Shown here piece by piece: positions 55,950-63,871 of a stretch of DNA of 64,000 nt. This DNA comes from a virus, in IMG/VR virus record IMGVR_UViG_3300021425_002093, positions 1-64,000 of that record; one strand, written 5' to 3'. The notes beneath the pieces are model-generated. The model had not been told where the DNA came from, searched no databases, and saw only the letters and a list, made by a program, of their open reading frames with translations. The translations under genes were made by a program, and so were the position numbers. Each line of letters opens with the position of its first letter. Within the stretch, counting starts at the first letter, position 1.

Positions 55950-56106
55950 GGGTGCGTGTTCATACGGTATTCGTAAGAGGCAAGTGTGTAGAGTAATTAT
56001 TACCCAATCACATAGGAATAGCAGGTGTAGCATTTTAAATGCCAGTGGGGTTCTGGCCTGCCACGTAGTCTGATTTATAAGAGGGGGCATTGCGCCCCCT
56101 TTTTTT
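55950..56106 (+). ncRNA. candidate late non-coding RNA on the plus strand
   Basis: The region from the plus-strand late octamer to the terminator has no ORF above 9 codons with a ribosome-binding site. It contains several hairpins: TACG/CGTA, GCATTT/AAATGC and CCAG/CTGG. It runs against the direction of nearly all genes. The 5' end is estimated from the promoter. Confidence 0.6.
56082..56106 (+). terminator. intrinsic terminator (plus strand)
   Basis: A perfect 7-bp stem AGGGGGC/GCCCCCT with an ATTGC loop, followed by a run of seven T on the plus strand. On the minus strand there is no T-run after the hairpin, so it mainly ends plus-strand transcription. It lies next to the gp41 stop. Confidence 0.85.
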
Positions 56107-57487
56107 ATGTGAAATTCGAAAAGTCTGGCTTCGAGTTTTTCGCTTTGAGTGTCGCTACATTGTTAGACTTAGGTGCTTGAGCAGAGTCATCCATCACAGC
56201 ACTTTGAGCATCCTCATCAGCATCAAAAAGTTTCATCTTAGATCGATCAATGCCGACAACGAATCTCTTCTTGTAGTTTGGATCTCCCCAGCGATTTTTC
56301 AATTGCTTGATCATCACCAGATTAGACTCTTCTAGTTGCTCTGTCGATACTACGCCAAACATGAAGTCAGCAGTCGCTGGAAGTCCAAAAGACTCAGAGG
56401 TATCTTCAAGCCCAATATCAGAGTTAGAGTATCCGCTCCTTGTAGTCTGTGTCGCAGACATAATTGGAACATTAAACTCGACAGCAAGCCCTCTCAATTC
56501 TTCAGCAATTGCCTTAACAATTGTATATGAGTTTGCGCTTGCATTCTTCACACGAGAACTTGTACATATATTCAGATAGTCAATGTAAATAACATCTGGA
56601 GTGAAGTTCTTTTTCAGTTTCAACTCGTTTAACAAATGTCGAAAGTGTCCAGATCCAGCGCTTGCTGTTGGATACTCTTTGACAATCAACTTACCTGTAG
56701 TCTTTTCTTTGACTCGTTGCACCTTCTTAAGATAGACATCTTTAGGCATTTCTCTCAGAGTGTCCATCGTAACGTCAAGTAGATTCGCATCGATCCGCTC
56801 AGCGATGCGTTCTTCAGCCATCTCCATCGTGATATACAGAACATTTAATCCAGAGAGAAGATTAGCAGATGCACAGTGAGTCATAAACAAAGTTTTACCC
56901 ACACCTGTTCCAGCAAGAATCACGCTGAGAGATTTACGAGAAAGTCCACCCTTCGTGATCTTGTTCATCAGATCTATGTCGAATGGGATCTTGTCTTCTT
57001 TCGTGTGATAAAAGCGATATCGATCTTCGTAAAGCTCCAGAAAGTCGTGTCCAACATTCTGATCAAACGAGACGCCAAGGGCGTCACTCAGCAATTGTGG
57101 AATCGCACCCTTGTCTAGAGTCTTGTGTTGATTGTCTAGTACAAGGATGGATTCACGGACTGCATTATAGATGGCCTTGTCTTGACAGAACTTTTCAGTT
57201 TTATCTACTAGCCAGTCGAGATCTGTCTGATCATCATAACTCAACTCATTGATCATATCAACAGCAGAAGAAAAGGAATCTTCCGTCAGAGTTGTTTTCT
57301 CTTCAAGATTGATTCGCAATGCTTCTTTTGTTGGTATGCCATTGTAGTCTTCGATGTAAGACATAATAGCGCTGTAAACAGTCTTCTCAGTAAGATCAAA
57401 AAAGTAAGATTCACTTAGAAAAGGTGCAACTCTTCGCATGTATTCTTCATTGTGAAGTAGTGACGCAAGAATTGTGTTTTCAATCAT
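56105..57487 (-). CDS. replicative DNA helicase (T4 gp41-like, DnaB family)
   Basis: The 460-residue protein has an N-terminal primase-interacting helical domain. The RecA-type motor follows, with Walker A LAGTGVGKTL (about 195-205), Walker B-type VIYIDYLNIC and the SATQTTRSG sensor motif. gp41 unwinds DNA ahead of gp43 and works with primase gp61. It overlaps uvsX by 8 bp. Confidence 0.95.
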   Translation of the reverse strand: MIENTILASLLHNEEYMRRVAPFLSESYFFDLTEKTVYSAIMSYIEDYNGIPTKEALRINLEEKTTLTEDSFSSAVDMINELSYDDQTDLDWLVDKTEKFCQDKAIYNAVRESILVLDNQHKTLDKGAIPQLLSDALGVSFDQNVGHDFLELYEDRYRFYHTKEDKIPFDIDLMNKITKGGLSRKSLSVILAGTGVGKTLFMTHCASANLLSGLNVLYITMEMAEERIAERIDANLLDVTMDTLREMPKDVYLKKVQRVKEKTTGKLIVKEYPTASAGSGHFRHLLNELKLKKNFTPDVIYIDYLNICTSSRVKNASANSYTIVKAIAEELRGLAVEFNVPIMSATQTTRSGYSNSDIGLEDTSESFGLPATADFMFGVVSTEQLEESNLVMIKQLKNRWGDPNYKKRFVVGIDRSKMKLFDADEDAQSAVMDDSAQAPKSNNVATLKAKNSKPDFSNFT

Positions 57488-58547
57488 CTAGATTAGCCTC
57501 TTCATAATCTTCTGGTTCGTCTACCACAAGTGAACGTGTGGCGATTTGATATCTGTCACTAATATACTCTTGAAAGCGCTTGCTTGTCAAGATGGGAAGC
57601 CAAAAATCTTTTGTATCAGTATCTTTTGCTCGATACTTCTTATCTTCGACTTCACCTGTTTCTGGATCGACTTTTGAGTACCAACCCATGCTAGGTTTAA
57701 CGACAAAGCCACCTTCTGTTGCAAGATCGAGTAATCCAGACCACTTGTTGATTCCAGCATCAAATCGAGCATTGAATGGGAACTTGGATTTCTCACGAAC
57801 AAAGCGTGACTTCTCAATGTTGATAGTGAAGTTATAACCCATCAACTCTTTCCCGTCTTTGTCTTGGGCTTTTGTAATTACAAATACTTGATTTGCACTA
57901 TACATGCCTCCAGTACCACCGGACATGATTGCTTTAGAATAAAGCTCCATTGTCTGATAAGTGTGATTGACAGCAACACAAGGAATGTCTTTTGTAGTCA
58001 AGTGTGGCGTTACAATTCGCCAGAGTGATTTCATCACTTTTGCACGAGACATATCAGCAACAGACTTTCCGTCCAAAGCATCTTCCACTTCTTTCTTAGA
58101 AGCAAGATTGCCTACAGAGTCAACAAAGATAATTACTTTGTCGCCACGCTCTATTTCTTCTAGTCTCTTTGAAATGTCAAACTTCAGTTGCTCAAGATGT
58201 TCAATTGGAATATGAAGCACTCTACTAGTGTCAATCCCGTTTGACTCGATATAGTCTGGTGTAATACCAAACTCTGAATCGTAAAACAAACACACAGCAT
58301 CTTCATGTTTCTTCATGTATGCCTTAACAAGCATTAGTCCGAGCAAAGATTTAAAGCTCTTTGATTCCCCAGCAAGAAACGTTAGTCCAGGCGTTAAGCC
58401 GCCGTCTAACCGTCCACTCAAAGCAACATTAATGATTGGAATTTCAGTTGGTATACTATCCTTCACATTAAAAAATGTAGACTTATTTAATATCGAAGTG
58501 TGTTTTATGGCTCCAGATTTCTGAAGCTTTTCTAGTAGTGATGACAT
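57480..58547 (-). CDS. uvsX: UvsX RecA-like recombinase
   Basis: The 355-residue protein has the T4-type Walker A GESKSFKS, Walker B KVIIFVDSVGNL, and the L1/L2 region with SGGTGGMYSANQVFVI, then SRFVREKSKFPFNA. The acidic C-terminus is preserved. It promotes strand exchange in recombination-dependent replication. A sigma70-like promoter lies in the 109-bp gap upstream. Confidence 0.95.
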   Translation of the reverse strand: MSSLLEKLQKSGAIKHTSILNKSTFFNVKDSIPTEIPIINVALSGRLDGGLTPGLTFLAGESKSFKSLLGLMLVKAYMKKHEDAVCLFYDSEFGITPDYIESNGIDTSRVLHIPIEHLEQLKFDISKRLEEIERGDKVIIFVDSVGNLASKKEVEDALDGKSVADMSRAKVMKSLWRIVTPHLTTKDIPCVAVNHTYQTMELYSKAIMSGGTGGMYSANQVFVITKAQDKDGKELMGYNFTINIEKSRFVREKSKFPFNARFDAGINKWSGLLDLATEGGFVVKPSMGWYSKVDPETGEVEDKKYRAKDTDTKDFWLPILTSKRFQEYISDRYQIATRSLVVDEPEDYEEANLDD

Positions 58548-58575
58548 ATTTTTTTCCTTAGTAGTTATTGATTGT

Positions 58576-58653
58576 TTTAACGTGGGGAATTATCCCACAG
58601 TGATAATGTGTCATATAATGACCATTATAGTGTCATATGTTCAATATATGCAA
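58576..58653 (-). promoter_or_regulatory. uvsX promoter region
   Basis: TTGCAT, 18 bp, TATAAT on the minus strand (58624-58653). A leader hairpin GTGGG-ATAATT-CCCAC follows near 58592-58608. Two GTGTCATA copies surround the -10 on the plus strand. No known operator is recognised. Confidence 0.55.
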
Positions 58654-58656
58654 CAT

Positions 58657-58920
58657 TTATGATGTCATAATAGACGCAAGCTTATCTTGGAATGCGTCAA
58701 TCTTTTCATATCGATTCGGCCAGTAGATATAATCCTTATTGGGATCTGCCTTTAGGTTTTCTAGTAATGGCATGATAGCATCATACAAGGCTTTTGCCTT
58801 GTTGTCAACTGATACCAATTCTTGTTGGATCGTTTCCGTCTGTGCTTGTAGCTGGCGTACCGCATCCAACTCATCTTCCGTTACAGCGGTGAATCCAAAA
58901 TCAAAAAATTCATCCGACAT
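58657..58920 (-). CDS. conserved hypothetical protein of marine T4-like phages
   Basis: This 87-residue acidic helical protein (MSDEFFDFGFTAVTEDELDA start, YIYWPNRYEKIDAFQDKL end) is conserved between gp43 and uvsX in marine T4-like phages. The function is unknown. The 84-bp gap to gp43 holds only a possible 15-codon ORF. Confidence 0.75.
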   Translation of the reverse strand: MSDEFFDFGFTAVTEDELDAVRQLQAQTETIQQELVSVDNKAKALYDAIMPLLENLKADPNKDYIYWPNRYEKIDAFQDKLASIMTS

Positions 58921-59004
58921 TTTAGTTCTCCTTATGCGACTTGAAACCAGCTAGGGGTTTCTCTTGTTTTCCAATTCATTTTGAATCGATGTTGCTTTAC
59001 ACAT

Positions 59005-61515
59005 TCATGAGAAGAAAGACTCCAGTGTATTTCGTTTTTCAAGATCCCAATTGATTGCATCAGATACAAGTTTCAATGGCTCTTTAAACGTCTTGTCAAA
59101 CTGAGTTTGATAATCGATATACTGTTCTAGCTCAAACTCTCTGGGTAAGAACTGTGGAAAAGATATCACATTCTCCATTGAAGGATTTGGAAGTTTCAGA
59201 TAGCAAAATTTGACTTTACTTCCGTTCTTAATATCTTCAACATTAAGCTTATTTTTTGATGACAATCTATTGAATACAAGCGCACCTCTTACATGAATCG
59301 GACAACCCTTCTTGTAGACAGTGTGTTTGTCCTGCCACTTCTCAATATCACTCACGCCTCTAGGAAAAGAAACATCCTCGGCAGGGAGACTTTTAAACTC
59401 ATCATAGAAGTTTGCCACGAAGTCTTGAAGTTCGCTTTCTGTAGAGTTTAGAATGATTCCATATGCTTTTACAAACTTATCCCGCACCACTTGAGGCGTG
59501 CTGGACTTAACAGCCTCAATTCCCATGATCTTGAGTTTAGGCTCAGCGTAAGCAACTCCCTCATTGTTATGCACGTTAAGTATATATCTTTTCTTAGCAG
59601 TCCAGACTCCACGATCAGCAATTGCTTCACGCTCCATAACCATACGAGGTTCATACGCATTCATGTGACTAAACATATCCTTGTAAGACCTTTGTAGTTG
59701 AGGAACAAATTTACTCTTACAAGCCTCGTCAATAAAGTTAACGGGATCTTTAGGATTCACCTGCTTCACTAGTGGAGCAAGATCAACATACAACGAATCG
59801 GTATCAATTGCAATTACATAGTCTTCATCATAGGACTTGAGTATTCGATTGAGATAGTGATTGATTGCAGTCTCCGCCCATCGAATAGCCAACTGACCAG
59901 AGAGCGTAATCCCTTCAGCCATACGCATATCAAAGTATCGAAAATACTGATTCCCAAGCGCTCCATAGAGTGAGTTGAGAAGAATCTTTACTGCCATTTG
60001 TTGATTGTCGAGTTGCGTGATCTCCATATCAAGTTGCTTGGTTTTCTTACGCTCATATTCTTTCTTCTTACTAATCATTTGACCTTTGATTGCTTTTCGC
60101 TCATCATACAGTCCTACGATGATCTCAGGAAGAACTCCACGCTTATCTTTGCGATACATTGATCCGTTGGCAGCGACCGCATAATCCTTTTCTCGAATTT
60201 CATCAGGAATCGTAGTTTTCAGAAAATGATCTACTCCAAAGTCAGGAAGCATACCTTCAACTAGTGTCTCGGGAGACATGTTGTACTGAACAATTAAATT
60301 AGGATACAGACTGTTCAAGTCAAACGAAGTGATCCATTCGCTCATTCCAATACGAGGCTCTTTCACATAGCCACCTGGGTAAGATTGCTTCTCTTTTCGA
60401 GTAGAAGGAGGAACAGTAATCTTACGATGATGTAAGAATCGATAGATGATACTATCCCATATCCCAGTTGTTCCAAAAGTGTCACTATAGTTGACGCCAC
60501 CCTTGTATGCAATCGTGAGTGCAAGTTGCATCAATCCAGTTTGACGATCAATTTTGTCAACGAGAAGAATGTCTCGAATGTTATACGAGATAAACTTTTG
60601 ATAGTCTTGTTTGTATAGACTGTGAAGAGAGCCGTACTCTTCATACGATAGTTTTCGTTCACCGAGAACAACAGATGCAACGTGATCAAGCGAATACGAT
60701 GCAAGAGTTCCATAGCTATAGCCAAACTTTTGAAATAAATCGAAGTAGTCTACCTGTTGGACGCCATAAATTTCATATGCATCAAGACTCTTACCCTTGA
60801 CCGCAATCTGACGATATTTAATCACATCGAACGGAGAGATTTGCTTAGAGATATCTTCGCCGAGGATTCGATTCATTCGATTCACAATATACGGAATGTC
60901 AAAGAGTCGAATGTTCCATCCAGTGATAATATCTGGAGTGAATTGCTTCCAGTGATGCAAGAAGTTTAGTAAGAGATTCTTCTCATCCAGACACTTCCGA
61001 TAGACAACCTCATAGTCCTCATAGCCAGAGTCATCAAAGTCTCGAAGACTTGTATCATAGTCATCGAGGCCCCACACAAAGAACGCTTTGTGCTTACTAC
61101 TCATGTAAGCGATTGAGATGACGGGATACTTGGCCTCGTCGGGTTCGGGGAATCCTTCATCTGACGCAACCTCAATATCGATATTGCCGACATCGATGAA
61201 CTTGGGATCGAAGTCAATAATAGCAGGGAACTCTTCAGCAACAAACTGAGCTACAAAGTTTGTATTACCGAAGATCTTGAAGTTGTCAACATCTTCATAT
61301 TGCTTGATAAACTCACCTGCTTCAGACATCGAAGGAAATTGAACGGGATCGACAGTGTGACCATACAGACTCTTCCATCCAGATTCTTGCTTTTTGCTCT
61401 GAATGTAAAGTGTAGGTTGAAATTTTACTTTCTTAGTTTCTCTAGTGCCTTTACTAGAGTATCCACGATATAAGATCTTGTTTCCGTAACGGGTCACGTT
61501 TGTGTAAAACGACAA
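59005..61515 (-). CDS. DNA polymerase, family B (T4 gp43)
   Basis: The 836-residue polymerase has an N-terminal 3'-5' exonuclease (IDIEVASDEGFPEPDEA Exo I; ITGWNIRLFDIPYIVNR Exo II). The polymerase motifs are A FDLNSLYPNLI (about 398), B KILLNSLYGALGN (about 508) and C IAIDTDSLYVDL (about 570). It replicates the phage genome with the gp44/62 loader and sliding clamp. A TTGACA-18-TATAAT promoter lies just upstream. Confidence 0.97.
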   Translation of the reverse strand: MSFYTNVTRYGNKILYRGYSSKGTRETKKVKFQPTLYIQSKKQESGWKSLYGHTVDPVQFPSMSEAGEFIKQYEDVDNFKIFGNTNFVAQFVAEEFPAIIDFDPKFIDVGNIDIEVASDEGFPEPDEAKYPVISIAYMSSKHKAFFVWGLDDYDTSLRDFDDSGYEDYEVVYRKCLDEKNLLLNFLHHWKQFTPDIITGWNIRLFDIPYIVNRMNRILGEDISKQISPFDVIKYRQIAVKGKSLDAYEIYGVQQVDYFDLFQKFGYSYGTLASYSLDHVASVVLGERKLSYEEYGSLHSLYKQDYQKFISYNIRDILLVDKIDRQTGLMQLALTIAYKGGVNYSDTFGTTGIWDSIIYRFLHHRKITVPPSTRKEKQSYPGGYVKEPRIGMSEWITSFDLNSLYPNLIVQYNMSPETLVEGMLPDFGVDHFLKTTIPDEIREKDYAVAANGSMYRKDKRGVLPEIIVGLYDERKAIKGQMISKKKEYERKKTKQLDMEITQLDNQQMAVKILLNSLYGALGNQYFRYFDMRMAEGITLSGQLAIRWAETAINHYLNRILKSYDEDYVIAIDTDSLYVDLAPLVKQVNPKDPVNFIDEACKSKFVPQLQRSYKDMFSHMNAYEPRMVMEREAIADRGVWTAKKRYILNVHNNEGVAYAEPKLKIMGIEAVKSSTPQVVRDKFVKAYGIILNSTESELQDFVANFYDEFKSLPAEDVSFPRGVSDIEKWQDKHTVYKKGCPIHVRGALVFNRLSSKNKLNVEDIKNGSKVKFCYLKLPNPSMENVISFPQFLPREFELEQYIDYQTQFDKTFKEPLKLVSDAINWDLEKRNTLESFFS

Positions 61516-61541
61516 GATAGATTCCTCAAAATGTTTTCCAC

Positions 61542-61571
61542 ATTATATAGTAGACATGGGGGACATGTCAA
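61542..61571 (-). promoter_or_regulatory. consensus sigma70 promoter
   Basis: TTGACA, 18 bp, TATAAT on the minus strand, about 27 bp before gp43. It gives the polymerase its own early transcript. Confidence 0.8.
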
Positions 61572-61575
61572 CCAT

Positions 61576-61689
61576 TTATATAAGTTTCTCTACGGTTGTA
61601 GTAAAGAAGTAGATGAGTGCTAGTTCCCACGGAAGTATAACTATTCCTAAAATTGCTAATCTTTTAGCCGTGTCGCTTATGTTAAACAT
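61576..61689 (-). CDS. small membrane protein
   Basis: A 37-residue ORF with one transmembrane helix (LAILGIVILPWELALIYFF). It has no recognised family. Its stop lies just before the gp43 promoter. Confidence 0.55.
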   Translation of the reverse strand: MFNISDTAKRLAILGIVILPWELALIYFFTTTVEKLI

Positions 61690-61708
61690 CGTCTACCTTA
61701 AGAGTTGC

Positions 61709-61750
61709 GTGACGTTTTTAGCGACCTTACCAACGGTCGAGGAACGTCAC
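61709..61750. other. nested inverted repeat
   Basis: An outer 8-bp stem GTGACGTT/AACGTCAC encloses an inner stem CGACC/GGTCG. It lies in the gap between two small membrane-protein genes. It could be a terminator, an RNA-stability element or an operator; there is no clear T-run beyond the stem. Confidence 0.5.
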
Positions 61751-61768
61751 AAAAACCTCTATTCACAT

Positions 61769-61921
61769 TTAAATTATGGGAGTATAGACATATGGCATTG
61801 GAGTAGCATTCATATACAACTCCGGATACATAATGTGTCCATAAAAGCCAGCCACCATACACCCAATTAGAAATGTGCATACAGCAATCGCTGATAGCTT
61901 TTCAGAAAGGGTTAGTTTCAT
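61769..61921 (-). CDS. small membrane protein
   Basis: A 50-residue ORF (MKLTLSEKLSAIAVCTFLIG start) with one transmembrane helix. It overlaps the upstream secreted-protein gene by 4 bp (ATGA), which favours this frame over another open frame here. The function is unknown. Confidence 0.62.
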   Translation of the reverse strand: MKLTLSEKLSAIAVCTFLIGCMVAGFYGHIMYPELYMNATPMPYVYTPII

Positions 61922-62253
61922 GATCTACCTACCTGCAGGGATGCTTTGATTTGTGCCAAAAGACTTTTATCCAAATCTAAGAGAATACTATCACTCATAG
62001 ATGCCGCCACTTCTTCTGGAGACAAACCTTCTGGATACGAAACCTCATATCCCTTAGCTTCCCACTCTTCCAAAGAACGACACTTCATGCGACGAATAAA
62101 AAATCCACCCGGCTGGGCGACTTTTACTGTAGCACAAAATTTGCCTTCTTCGTTGAGTTTTGCTGTGTATGATTCTACAGCTAATACAGGTTGAGCTAAC
62201 ATTAAGCCAGCGAATACCACACCGCTACATGCGGCAAATAGTTCTTTTTTCAT
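61918..62253 (-). CDS. secreted hypothetical protein
   Basis: This 111-residue protein has a signal peptide (about 1-26, ending VLA), two cysteines that may pair (FCATVKV, MKCRSLEEWEAKGYE) and an acidic helical end. It is probably periplasmic. No family is recognised. It is next to hsp20 and may share its transcript. Confidence 0.7.
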   Translation of the reverse strand: MKKELFAACSGVVFAGLMLAQPVLAVESYTAKLNEEGKFCATVKVAQPGGFFIRRMKCRSLEEWEAKGYEVSYPEGLSPEEVAASMSDSILLDLDKSLLAQIKASLQVGRS

Positions 62254-62273
62254 TTATCAGTGTCCTTTTGAGA

Positions 62274-62699
62274 TTAGATTTTAATTTCGATCTTTCTCGG
62301 ACGCTGTTCTTCGGGCAGTTCAACTCTCAAACTAATGACTAGTAAACCGTTGACGAATTCAGCTCCATCAACGACAACATGGTCAGCGAGTCTAAATGTT
62401 TCTACGAACTTTTTCGTAGTAATACCTTTGTGAAGATATTGCTTAGTGTCTTCGTCTGGATTACCTCGAATAATGAGAACGCCAGGCTGGACTTCAATTT
62501 CCAGATCTTTTCTCTTGTAACCACCTAAAGCAAACTCCATCGAATAGTTTGTGTCATCATGCTTTACGATATTGTGCCTAGGGAATCCTTTCTCGTTAGC
62601 ACCGACGGCGGTAAGTTTCTCAATCTCATCCCATACGTGATCAAATCCTATGAAACGTGAATGGGGGAATGTAAACATTTTAGTTCGGGTATTAACCAT
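62274..62699 (-). CDS. small heat-shock protein Hsp20
   Basis: From MVNTRTKMFTFPHSRFIGFD (AAGGAGG upstream) it has about 141 residues, with an alpha-crystallin domain: YSMEFALGGYKRKDLEIEVQ, PGVLIIRG, FVETFRLADHVVVDGAEFVN, NGLLVISL. ATP-independent chaperones of this kind are usual in marine T4-like phages near gp43. It may guard proteins during head assembly. A late octamer is about 93 bp upstream. Confidence 0.93.
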   Translation of the reverse strand: MVNTRTKMFTFPHSRFIGFDHVWDEIEKLTAVGANEKGFPRHNIVKHDDTNYSMEFALGGYKRKDLEIEVQPGVLIIRGNPDEDTKQYLHKGITTKKFVETFRLADHVVVDGAEFVNGLLVISLRVELPEEQRPRKIEIKI

Positions 62700-62791
62700 T
62701 TTTTGCCTCCTTATATTAAGCAAGGTTGTTGTCTCTCAGCCGGACCATTCCGCACTGATGTGGATGACAAGATCGCCCTGTCATCGCTTCT

Positions 62792-62799
62792 TATTTATA
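62792..62799 (-). promoter_or_regulatory. T4-type late promoter
   Basis: A perfect TATAAATA on the minus strand, about 93 bp before hsp20; the leader is longer than at other late promoters. Confidence 0.65.
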
Positions 62800-62811
62800 C
62801 GATTTTACTGC

Positions 62812-63174
62812 TTATTTAGATTCATAAACCTCGACAAGACCTTCACGCAATAGAAGTTCTGTCAAGTTTCTTTGAGCATCCCAAACAGCATCGTATACTA
62901 CAAAGTCGCCAAGTATGCGACCGTACTTTCCAGTTTCATCTTTTCTGCTGATTAGTGTTTGAATAGATTCGACTGGTAAGAATTGAGAGACGAAATCTCG
63001 TGCTACATGGCCACGAGCCTTCTCTTCTAAATCACGAGTTCTAGTTTCGGGGGCATCGATTCCATAAAAACGAATTCGCTGTCCACGTAACCACACTCCA
63101 AATCCTAAATCGATATCGACATCAACTGTGTCGCCATCGAGTACTCTTTTAATGATGCACTTATATTCGTACAT
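62812..63174 (-). CDS. thermonuclease-like (SNase) nuclease
   Basis: This 120-residue protein has the staphylococcal-nuclease core: RVLDGDTVDVDIDLGFGVWL, RIRFYGIDAPETRTRD (metal Asp and Arg), GKYGRILGDF (catalytic Glu/Arg region). It would cut DNA or RNA with calcium. No signal peptide is present, so it should act in the cytoplasm, perhaps on host nucleic acids. Confidence 0.9.
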   Translation of the reverse strand: MYEYKCIIKRVLDGDTVDVDIDLGFGVWLRGQRIRFYGIDAPETRTRDLEEKARGHVARDFVSQFLPVESIQTLISRKDETGKYGRILGDFVVYDAVWDAQRNLTELLLREGLVEVYESK

Positions 63175-63462
63175 TTATTTTTTTTCGTCTACAATCTTTT
63201 TAATCATATCATCTTTTTTCTTACGCTTGTCAACTTTGATACCAAGCGTATGCGCAAACTCTTCGAGTTCTGCTTTAGTCATCTTCTTGAGCTTATCACC
63301 AAGATCCTCAAGATCGTCAATCGCTTCTTCTACTTCTTCTGCGATTTCTTCGGCCTTGTCTACTACACCTTCGAGGCCCTTCATGTTCCAAACCCAAGCT
63401 ACATATCCGAGTCCAAAAACAAGACCCGATACGAACAAAATTACAATGATGTCCCACAACAT
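63175..63462 (-). CDS. membrane-anchored coiled-coil protein
   Basis: From MLWDIIVILFVSGLVFGLGY (AAGGAG upstream): one transmembrane helix, then an acidic coiled coil (VDKAEEIAEEVEEAIDDLED). A C-terminal helix-extension-helix-like segment (KMTKAELEEFAHTLGIKVDK) resembles SAP/Rho-N DNA-binding motifs. The function is unknown. Confidence 0.72.
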   Translation of the reverse strand: MLWDIIVILFVSGLVFGLGYVAWVWNMKGLEGVVDKAEEIAEEVEEAIDDLEDLGDKLKKMTKAELEEFAHTLGIKVDKRKKKDDMIKKIVDEKK

Positions 63463-63472
63463 GGCTTTCTCC

Positions 63473-63871
63473 TTATCGTTTTTTACCAATGCTATATTTA
63501 GCAACAAGTTCCCACTCGCTCTTTTCTTTATGTGGGAGTATCTTGATTTGTGATAAAGGGGCAGAAGGTGAAGAAATCATTTCGGGTCGAACGACCTTAA
63601 TCAACCCCCATTCTTGAAGTAGAGTAACAATTGTGTTTCTTCTTGCGCAATCGTCTTCTGAAAAATCGTGCGCCTTGCCGTCCAACATAAAGAGTTCTTT
63701 AAAATGAACGATGTAATACTTTCCTTGCTTGTGCAGGATGTGACAAGATTGGTATAGCTTTCTATCCTTCTTAGAAGCAATACCAATTCTCGTTAAGGTT
63801 TCCTTAACTTTTAAAAAATTCTCTTCATGAGTTAAAGAGACTTCAACCATATCTTCAATCAATAACGTCAT
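63473..63871 (-). CDS. regA: RegA translational repressor
   Basis: This 132-residue protein has the T4 RegA pattern: LIEDMVEVSLTHEENFLKVK, YQSCHILHKQGKYYIVHFKE, LFMLDGKAHDFSEDD, and TIVTLLQEWGLIKVV. RegA binds start-codon regions of early mRNAs and shuts off their translation. It overlaps the end of gp62 by 4 bp, in the T4 order. Confidence 0.93.
   Translation of the reverse strand: MTLLIEDMVEVSLTHEENFLKVKETLTRIGIASKKDRKLYQSCHILHKQGKYYIVHFKELFMLDGKAHDFSEDDCARRNTIVTLLQEWGLIKVVRPEMISSPSAPLSQIKILPHKEKSEWELVAKYSIGKKR

Noticed and set aside
58921-59004. 15-codon ORF (MNWKTRETPSWFQVA) between gp43 and the next gene
   Set aside because: It is too short to support from one sequence; it has no strong ribosome-binding site, though similar remnants may exist in relatives.
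61698-61880. Alternative 60-residue minus-strand ORF in the gap after the secreted protein
   Set aside because: The overlapping 50-residue ORF has a coupled ATGA start and a normal membrane helix; the alternative lacks a ribosome-binding site.
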